Assembly (NCBI RefSeq): GCF_000703005.1
Contig: NZ_JNLH01000001.1
Span: 771,501-835,500 of the forward strand
Direction of reading: 5' to 3'
DNA length: 64,000 nucleotides
From: Pseudobutyrivibrio ruminis HUN009
GTDB taxonomy: Bacteria > Bacillota > Clostridia > Lachnospirales > Lachnospiraceae
Shown one piece after another: positions 58,607 to 64,000 of the stretch (the stretch's first letter is position 1; each line of letters opens with the position of its first letter). The translations under genes were made by a program, and so were the position numbers. Below the pieces are notes generated by a model that was not told the origin of the DNA, did not search any database, and saw only the letters and a program-made list of their open reading frames with translations.

Positions 58607-59611
58607 ATGGAAGATTATAAGTACATATTAGAGTTGCAGGATCTACATACTACCTTTACTACAGATAACGGTGATGTATGTGCTGTAAACGGAGTTAATT
58701 TTACACTTGAGCCAGGAAAGACTCTTGGTATCGTAGGTGAGTCTGGTTCAGGTAAATCAGTTACTGCATATTCAATAATGCAGATTCTTGCTGACAACGG
58801 AAGCATTTCCGGCGGCAAGGTTTTATACAAAGGCGAAAACATTGTAGATTGGGATGCTAAGCAGATGGCAGGTTTCCGTGGTAGATGCGTTTCTATCATT
58901 TTCCAGGATCCAATGACATCTCTTAACCCAGTATTTTCAATCGGTTATCAGTTAAAAGAAGCAATTCTTTTACATACAAATAAAACAAAGGAACAGGCAA
59001 ACGAAAGAGCAAAGGAATTACTTAGCCTTGTAGGAATCAATGAGCCAGAAAAGCGTCTCAAGCAGTATCCACATGAGCTTTCAGGTGGTATGAGACAGCG
59101 TGTTATGATTGCCATGGCACTTGCTTGTGAGCCAGATATCCTTATTGCTGACGAGCCTACTACTGCCCTTGATGTTACAATCCAGGCACAGATTCTTGAG
59201 CTTATGCAAGATCTTCAGAAAAAGCTTGGTATGGCAATCATCATGGTAACTCATGACCTTGGTGTAATCGCATCTATGTGTGATGAAATTATCGTTATGT
59301 ATGGTGGTCGTGTTTGTGAAAGAGGTACAGCAGATGATATTTTCTACTCTCCTTCACACGAATATACAAAGGGCTTACTCCGCTCTATTCCAACAAAATC
59401 AAATAGCAAAGAAAGATTAGTACCAATCGGTGGTACACCAATCAATCTTCTAAATATGCCAGAGGGCTGTGCATTCTGTCCTCGTTGCGATGAAGCAATG
59501 AAGATTTGCTTAAAGGAAAAGCCAGAAGAAATCAGAGTTGGCGAGACACACATGGCATCATGTTGGATGAATATTAAGAATATGAAGCAGGAGGAAGTAG
59601 TAAATGAGTAG
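58607..59611 (+). CDS. oppD: oligopeptide ABC transporter ATPase OppD
   Basis: ATG at 58607 follows GAGGTG by 6 bases; a GTG three codons earlier is less likely. The 334-residue ATPase has Walker A GESGSGKS, Q-loop FQDPMTSLNP, signature LSGGMRQR, Walker B LIADEPTTALD and the C-terminal oligopeptide-ATPase Cys motif (CAFCPRCDEAMKIC). Its stop overlaps the start of oppF. Confidence 0.96.
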   Translation: MEDYKYILELQDLHTTFTTDNGDVCAVNGVNFTLEPGKTLGIVGESGSGKSVTAYSIMQILADNGSISGGKVLYKGENIVDWDAKQMAGFRGRCVSIIFQDPMTSLNPVFSIGYQLKEAILLHTNKTKEQANERAKELLSLVGINEPEKRLKQYPHELSGGMRQRVMIAMALACEPDILIADEPTTALDVTIQAQILELMQDLQKKLGMAIIMVTHDLGVIASMCDEIIVMYGGRVCERGTADDIFYSPSHEYTKGLLRSIPTKSNSKERLVPIGGTPINLLNMPEGCAFCPRCDEAMKICLKEKPEEIRVGETHMASCWMNIKNMKQEEVVNE

Positions 59612-60581
59612 CGAGAATATTTTAGAAGTAAGCCACTTAAAGCAGTACTTCCCAGTAAAAAATGGATTTAGAACAGTTCCTCTTAAGGCTGTTGATGATA
59701 TTTCATTTACAATCAAGCCAGGTGAGACACTTGGTCTTGTTGGTGAGTCAGGTTGTGGTAAGACAACTGTAGGACGTACTCTTTTACGTCTTTATCAGCC
59801 AACAAGCGGACGTATTGTTTTTGATGGCGATGTTCTTTATGATAGCGAGAAAAAAATTGATGTAAAAATGCAGCCATATCGTAAGCAGATGCAGATGGTA
59901 TTCCAGGATCCATACTCTTCTCTTAACCCACGTATGACTGTAGAAGATATTATTGGTGAGCCTCTTGATGTGCACAAGCTTTACACATCAAAGGGAGAGC
60001 GCCATGACAAAATCATGGAGCTTATGGAAACAGTTGGACTTAACGCTGAGCATGCAACACGTTATGCTCACGAGTTCTCAGGCGGACAGCGTCAGAGAAT
60101 CGGTATTGCAAGAGCCCTTGCTGTAGATCCAAAATTTATCGTTTGTGATGAGCCTGTATCTGCTCTTGATGTTTCAATTCAGGCACAGGTTGTAAATATG
60201 TTTGAGGACCTCCAAAAGCAAAGAGGTTTATCATACTTATTTATTGCTCACGATTTATTAGTAGTTCAGCATATCTCTGACAGAATTGCTGTTATGTACT
60301 TAGGTCACATGATGGAAATTGCTGATGCAGACGAGCTTATGGACAACCCAATTCATCCATATACTCAGTCACTTCTTTCAGCAGTACCAATTCCAGATCC
60401 TGAGACAGCTAGAAAGAGCCAGAGAATTATTCTTGAGGGCGATGTTCCAAGTCCTCTTAAGATGCCTAGTGGATGTCCTTTCAGAACAAGATGTCGCTAC
60501 GCTACAGAGCAGTGTGCATGTGAGATGCCTCCATTTACAGATAGAGGAAATGGTCACATGGTTGCATGTTGGAACAAATAA
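59604..60581 (+). CDS. oppF: oligopeptide ABC transporter ATPase OppF
   Basis: The 325-residue ATPase has Walker A GESGCGKT, Q-loop FQDPYSSLNPRMT, signature FSGGQRQRIGIARAL, Walker B FIVCDEPVSALDVS and the terminal Cys motif CPFRTRCRYATEQC. It works as a heterodimer with OppD. The 8-base overlap with oppD suggests coupling. Confidence 0.96.
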   Translation: MSSENILEVSHLKQYFPVKNGFRTVPLKAVDDISFTIKPGETLGLVGESGCGKTTVGRTLLRLYQPTSGRIVFDGDVLYDSEKKIDVKMQPYRKQMQMVFQDPYSSLNPRMTVEDIIGEPLDVHKLYTSKGERHDKIMELMETVGLNAEHATRYAHEFSGGQRQRIGIARALAVDPKFIVCDEPVSALDVSIQAQVVNMFEDLQKQRGLSYLFIAHDLLVVQHISDRIAVMYLGHMMEIADADELMDNPIHPYTQSLLSAVPIPDPETARKSQRIILEGDVPSPLKMPSGCPFRTRCRYATEQCACEMPPFTDRGNGHMVACWNK

Positions 60582-60650
60582 GAGAAGGTATTGGTTTTAA
60601 TTCCTAAAGGGATTGAAATATAAAGAGATTAAAATTATAGGAGGGATAGT

Positions 60651-62372
60651 ATGAAGAAGAAATTAGTCTCATTAGTACTTGTTGCTGCTATGGCACTTTC
60701 AATGGTTGCATGTGGCAATAAGGCAGCATCTACTGAGAGCTCATCTACAGGTGAAGCACCAGCAGTTGCAACAACAAAGGAAGATAAGACAACACTTAAT
60801 ATTTGGATGTCTAGTGAGCCAGCTCACATTGATCCAGCTCTTAACTCATCAGTAGATGGTGGATGTCTTGCAGTAAACTCATTTGAAGGTTTGATGCGTT
60901 ACAACGAGTCAGGCGAGCTTGAGCCAGCTTGTGCAGAGAGCTATGAGGTATCAGATGATGGACTTACATACACATTCACAATGCGTGATGGTTTAAAGTG
61001 GTCTAACGGTGATGATCTTGATGCAACAGATTTCGTTTACTCTTGGAAGCGTGCAGCTTCTCCTGAGGTTGCAGCTGATTACAGCTACCTTTGTGAAATC
61101 TTCCCAAGCTTCACATATGAGGAAGGTCTTGGTGATGAAGATGTGGTTGCTTCTGAAGATGGTAAGACACTTACAGTAACACTTAAGAGCGTATGTCCAT
61201 ATTTCCTTGATTTATGTGCATTCCCATTCTTCTTCCCAGTTAACCAGGAAGCTGTAGAAGCTTCTATGTCTGATGGTGATCCAGTTGGTACATGGGCAAA
61301 CGATGCAGGCGACAACTTCGTATGTAACGGTGCTTATGTTCTTAAATCATGGAATCATGATTCAGATATGACATATGTAAAGAACGACAATTACTGGGAT
61401 GCTGATTCAGTAACAGTTACAACACTTAACGTAATGCTTACAGCTGAAACAACAGCTGCTTACACAGCTTACACAACAGGAGATCTTGATTTCATCGATG
61501 ATATTCCTGTAGAGGAAATGGAAACAGCTAAGACAAGTTCAGAGTATGTAGTACTTGATAACCTTGGTACATACTATGCATCATTCAACTACAACACAGA
61601 TCTTTATGATGAACTTGGTCTTGATGAGGAGCAGGCAAAGGTATTCCGTCATGCTATCACTCTTTTAATTGACCGTCAGTACATCATTGATACAGTTGGT
61701 CAGAACAACCAGGAAGTTGCTACATCATTCGTTCCAGCTGGATGCTCAGATGGTAACGGTGGTGAGTTCAAGAACAAGGATTACTACTCAACAGATTACG
61801 AAGCAAACGTAGAAGAGGCTAAATCACTTCTTGAGTCTATCGGTTTATATGATACAGCTTCAGATGCTCTTACACAGGATATTTCATTAACATACCTTAC
61901 AAATAACTCAGAAGGTAATGTAAAGATTGGTGAGTGTATCCAGGCTGACCTTGCAACAGTAGGAATCAACCTTTCTATCGATCAGGAAGAGTGGAACGTA
62001 TTCCAGGAGACACGTAAGGCTGGTAAGTATGACTTCGCTCGTGAAGGTTGGATCATGGATTACAACGATCCTGTAAATATGCTTGAAATGTACACAACAT
62101 CTTCAGGAAACAACAACCCACAGTTCGGTAAGGATTCTAGCAAGGATCTTGATTGGGCTAAGTATGATCAGATGATTTCTGATATCCGTTCAGAGGCAGA
62201 TCTTGCTGCACGTGCAGAGCTTATGCATGAGGCTGAGGATTACCTTATGGATACATGGTGCATCATCCCTATCTACTACTACAACGATCCATACATGATC
62301 AAGGATTATGTAAAGGGTGTATATGGTACTGTAGAGGGAATGAAGTACTTCTATCACGCAACAATCAACTAG
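60651..62372 (+). CDS. oppA: oligopeptide-binding lipoprotein OppA
   Basis: The 573-residue protein has a lipoprotein signal (MKKKLVSLVLVAAMALSMVA, lipobox MVAC) and the family 5 solute-binding signature (LNIWMSSEPAHIDPALNSSV, YTFTMRDGLKWSNGDDLDAT). It captures peptides outside the cell for OppBCDF. AGGAGG precedes the ATG. It lies last in the operon and 69 bases after oppF; a separate promoter in that gap is possible, but none is clear. Confidence 0.96.
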   Translation: MKKKLVSLVLVAAMALSMVACGNKAASTESSSTGEAPAVATTKEDKTTLNIWMSSEPAHIDPALNSSVDGGCLAVNSFEGLMRYNESGELEPACAESYEVSDDGLTYTFTMRDGLKWSNGDDLDATDFVYSWKRAASPEVAADYSYLCEIFPSFTYEEGLGDEDVVASEDGKTLTVTLKSVCPYFLDLCAFPFFFPVNQEAVEASMSDGDPVGTWANDAGDNFVCNGAYVLKSWNHDSDMTYVKNDNYWDADSVTVTTLNVMLTAETTAAYTAYTTGDLDFIDDIPVEEMETAKTSSEYVVLDNLGTYYASFNYNTDLYDELGLDEEQAKVFRHAITLLIDRQYIIDTVGQNNQEVATSFVPAGCSDGNGGEFKNKDYYSTDYEANVEEAKSLLESIGLYDTASDALTQDISLTYLTNNSEGNVKIGECIQADLATVGINLSIDQEEWNVFQETRKAGKYDFAREGWIMDYNDPVNMLEMYTTSSGNNNPQFGKDSSKDLDWAKYDQMISDIRSEADLAARAELMHEAEDYLMDTWCIIPIYYYNDPYMIKDYVKGVYGTVEGMKYFYHATIN

Positions 62373-62403
62373 TCTTTTTACTAGATTTTAAAGTGTGAAA
62401 AAT

Positions 62404-62434
62404 TTTTGGGGAAATCGTGAAGATTTCCCCAAAA
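62404..62434 (+). terminator. terminator of opp operon
   Basis: TTTTGGGGAAATC (62404-62416) pairs perfectly with GATTTCCCCAAAA (62422-62434). TATT follows, so the U-run is short, but the stem is strong. Confidence 0.85.
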
Positions 62435-62439
62435 TATTG

Positions 62440-62468
62440 TTGACAATGGTGCATTACTCTAGTAGAAT
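62440..62468 (+). promoter_or_regulatory. promoter of tRNA-Ser/tRNA-Cys
   Basis: TTGACA (62440-62445), exactly 17 bases, TAGAAT (62463-62468), near-consensus and 44 bases before the tRNA-Ser 5' end. Confidence 0.85.
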
Positions 62469-62511
62469 AACACTTGCGTCGAAACAAAATAAGTAATTTA
62501 CCTACAACTTT

Positions 62512-62599
62512 GGAGAAGTACTCAAGAGGCCGAAGAGGCGCCCCTGCTAAGGGTGTAGGTCGGGCAACCGGCGCGAGGGTTCAAATCCCTCCTTCTCCG
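62512..62599 (+). tRNA. tRNA-Ser (anticodon GCU)
   Basis: The acceptor GGAGAAG pairs with CTTCTCC. The anticodon stem is CGCCC/GGGTG with loop CTGCTAA (anticodon GCT), a long variable arm (TAGGTCGGGCAACCGGC) fits class II tRNAs, and the T arm is GAGGG-TTCAAAT-CCCTC. Discriminator G. CCA not encoded. Length 88. Confidence 0.96.
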
Positions 62600-62611
62600 T
62601 GTTTTGAGAAA

Positions 62612-62718
62612 AGGTTTTCCCAGAAATAGCGGGAAGACACATCCATTGATAATTCGCTTCGCGAATGGGATGTGTCGTGGGAAACGAATTTCTTTGCGGA
62701 GCAAATAAATTCATTTCC
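62612..62718 (+). ncRNA. structured spacer between tRNA-Ser and tRNA-Cys (unknown element)
   Basis: TTTCCCA (62616-62622) pairs with TGGGAAA (62678-62684). Inside that lies GACACATCC (62636-62644) with GGATGTGTC (62668-62676). Inside that again is ATTCGC-TTC-GCGAAT (62652-62666). A second hairpin follows, GAATTT/AAATTC (62686-62711) with inner TTTGC-GGA-GCAAA. The fold is stronger than needed for tRNA processing. It might be a small RNA, a processing signal or a palindromic repeat. Confidence 0.5.
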
Positions 62719-62722
62719 ATAT

Positions 62723-62793
62723 GGTGCCATAGCCAAGTGGTAAGGCAAAGGTCTGCAACACCTCTATCACCAGTTCAAATCTGGTTGGCACCT
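62723..62793 (+). tRNA. tRNA-Cys (anticodon GCA)
   Basis: The acceptor GGTGCCA pairs with TGGCACC and the D arm contains AGCCAAGTGGTAAGGC. The anticodon arm is AGGT-CTGCAAC-ACCT (anticodon GCA) and the T arm is CCAG-TTCAAAT-CTGG. Discriminator T, as expected for tRNA-Cys. Length 71. Confidence 0.96.
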
Positions 62794-62800
62794 CTAATTT

Positions 62801-62839
62801 AAATCCCTCGACCCTAAGTAATGGGGGCGAGGGATTTTT
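62801..62839 (+). terminator. terminator of tRNA-Ser/tRNA-Cys unit
   Basis: AAATCCCTCG (62801-62810) pairs with CGAGGGATTT (62828-62837), followed by TT; an inner ACCC/GGGG pairing may extend it. Confidence 0.85.
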
Positions 62840-62888
62840 GTTTATACAAAACTAACTATTCAAAAATGTGAGAAAGGAGAATTTTGCA

Positions 62889-64000
62889 ATGACAATTTAT
62901 GACGAGTTAGTTGCTCGTGGCCTGATTGCTCAGGTAACAAACGAAGAAGAAATTAAAAAATTAATAAATGAGGGCAAGGCAACTTTCTATATCGGCTTCG
63001 ATTGTACTGCAGATAGCCTTACAGCCGGTCACTTTATGGCTCTCACACTTATGAAGAGATTACAGATGGCTGGCAACAAGCCAATCGCCCTTATCGGTGG
63101 CGGTACTACTATGATTGGTGATCCTTCAGGTCGTACAGACATGAGAAAGATGCTTACACGTGAGGACATCGATCACAACGCTGAGTGCTTCAAGCGTCAG
63201 ATGGAGCGTTTCATCGATTTCTCTGATGGCAAAGCTCTTATGCTTAACAACGCTGATTGGTTACTTGATCTCAACTACGTAGAGCTTCTTAGAGAAGTTG
63301 GTGCATGTTTCTCAGTTAACAACATGCTTCGTGCTGAGTGTTACAAGCAGCGTATGGAAAAGGGGCTTTCATTCCTTGAGTTCAACTACATGATTATGCA
63401 GTCATACGACTTCTATTACATGTTCCAGCACTATGATTGCAACCTTGAGTTTGGTGGAGATGATCAGTGGTCAAATATGCTTGGTGGTACAGAGCTTATC
63501 AGACGTAAGCTTGGTAAGGATGCTCACGCTATGACTATTACTCTTCTCACTGATTCACAGGGCAAGAAAATGGGTAAGACAGCTGGTAACGCAGTATGGC
63601 TTGATCCTAACAAGACTTCACCATTTGAGTTCTACCAGTACTGGAGAAATGTTGGTGATGCAGATGTTCTTAAGTGCATCCGTATGCTTACATTCCTTCC
63701 AATCGAGGAGATTGAAAAGATGGACAGCTGGGAAGGTGCACAGCTTAATGAAGCAAAGGATATCCTTGCTTATGAGCTTACACAGATGGTTCACGGTACA
63801 GAAGAGGCTGATAAGGCTCGCGAGGCTTCTAAGGCACTTTTCGCAGGTGGAGCAAACTCAGAAAACGTACCATGCCACAAGCTTTCAGATGAGGACTTCA
63901 AGGACGGTAAGGTAGATATCCTTCAGATTCTTGTTTCTGCTGGTCTTACAGCTAGCCGTGCTGAGGCTCGTCGTGCTGTTCAGCAGGGTGGTGTTTCAGT
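62889..64000 (+). CDS. tyrS: tyrosyl-tRNA synthetase (3' end outside window)
   Basis: The 370-codon partial frame from the ATG at 62889 (AAAGGAG 8 bases upstream) runs off the window. It has the HIGH-equivalent DSLTAGHF (43-50), the GGDDQWSNM substrate segment (189-197) and the KMSKS-equivalent KMGKT (227-231), then an anticodon domain and the start of an S4 RNA-binding domain (about 350 onward). It charges tRNA-Tyr. The short leader of about 95 bases holds a terminator and no T-box. Confidence 0.97.
   Translation, partial: MTIYDELVARGLIAQVTNEEEIKKLINEGKATFYIGFDCTADSLTAGHFMALTLMKRLQMAGNKPIALIGGGTTMIGDPSGRTDMRKMLTREDIDHNAECFKRQMERFIDFSDGKALMLNNADWLLDLNYVELLREVGACFSVNNMLRAECYKQRMEKGLSFLEFNYMIMQSYDFYYMFQHYDCNLEFGGDDQWSNMLGGTELIRRKLGKDAHAMTITLLTDSQGKKMGKTAGNAVWLDPNKTSPFEFYQYWRNVGDADVLKCIRMLTFLPIEEIEKMDSWEGAQLNEAKDILAYELTQMVHGTEEADKAREASKALFAGGANSENVPCHKLSDEDFKDGKVDILQILVSAGLTASRAEARRAVQQGGVS

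Noticed and set aside
62522..62704. 60-codon leftward frame across tRNA-Ser and the spacer
   Set aside because: It overlaps a clear tRNA gene and a structured region, and has no ribosome binding site.
62794..62888. T-box leader before tyrS
   Set aside because: The gap is only about 95 bases, is mostly the tRNA terminator, and has no specifier loop or T-box sequence.

Overview
This 64 kb window comes from a low-GC Gram-positive chromosome and spans its replication origin. The layout points to the Lachnospiraceae, probably near Butyrivibrio or Pseudobutyrivibrio. The reasons are family-typical proteins next to soj/spo0J (DUF4446 and DUF3881), the yaaO-gmk-yaaR-holB-ricT-rsmI cluster, a GH51 arabinofuranosidase operon, lipoproteins with clostridial signal peptides and AGGAGG ribosome binding sites. 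The genus is inferred. No rRNA operon, insertion sequence, prophage or CRISPR array was seen.

Layout. Positions 1-19.8 kb are mostly leftward accessory and housekeeping genes. They include a membrane protein/zinc-ribbon pair, an adenosine-deaminase-like protein fused to a SLOG-like domain, a lipoprotein/NUDIX operon, a LacI-regulated arabinoside operon (solute-binding protein, two permeases, GH51 enzyme, regulator), a proX-DUF1294-sfsA-eamA operon, CapA and rpsF-ssb-rpsR. Positions 19.9-27.2 kb hold sir2, a PAP2-like protein, rsmI, trmN, ricT, holB, yaaR, a guanylate-kinase-like gene and a Lys/Orn/Arg decarboxylase. Next come mobA, an AbiE-like toxin-antitoxin pair, an ArgR-like regulator, a D,D-carboxypeptidase, trmB, tRNA-Lys, and a FliY-like phosphatase domain beside a membrane protein with acidic repeats. 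From 35.0 to 46.0 kb runs the leftward origin-side block tRNA-Arg, DUF3881, DUF4446, spo0J, soj, parS sites, a coiled-coil gene, rsmG, mnmG, mnmE, jag, yidC, yidD, rnpA, rpmH. The origin has DnaA boxes on both sides of dnaA. From 46.4 to 64 kb, rightward, are dnaA, dnaN, rlbA, recF, gyrB, gyrA, a two-subunit fumarate hydratase, a complete oligopeptide ABC transporter, tRNA-Ser, a strongly structured spacer, tRNA-Cys and tyrS, which is cut by the window edge.

How it works together. Nearly all genes point away from the origin at about 46-48 kb, as expected for leading-strand bias. The exceptions are mobA, the ArgR-like gene, trmB, the TIM-barrel gene at 3.6 kb and the metallopeptidase-like gene at 17.6 kb. 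The origin block supplies initiation (DnaA), the clamp (DnaN), repair (RecF), supercoiling (GyrAB) and origin segregation (Soj/Spo0J with parS), together with tRNA modification (MnmE/MnmG) and membrane insertion (YidC). Several operon junctions carry perfect stem-loops without a clear U-run, which may tune the relative levels of neighbouring genes.

The least explained items are the deaminase-SLOG fusion (984-3443), the FliY-like/acidic-repeat membrane pair (32705-34852), the divergent AbiEii-like toxin (27890-28744) and the folded spacer between tRNA-Ser and tRNA-Cys (62612-62718).
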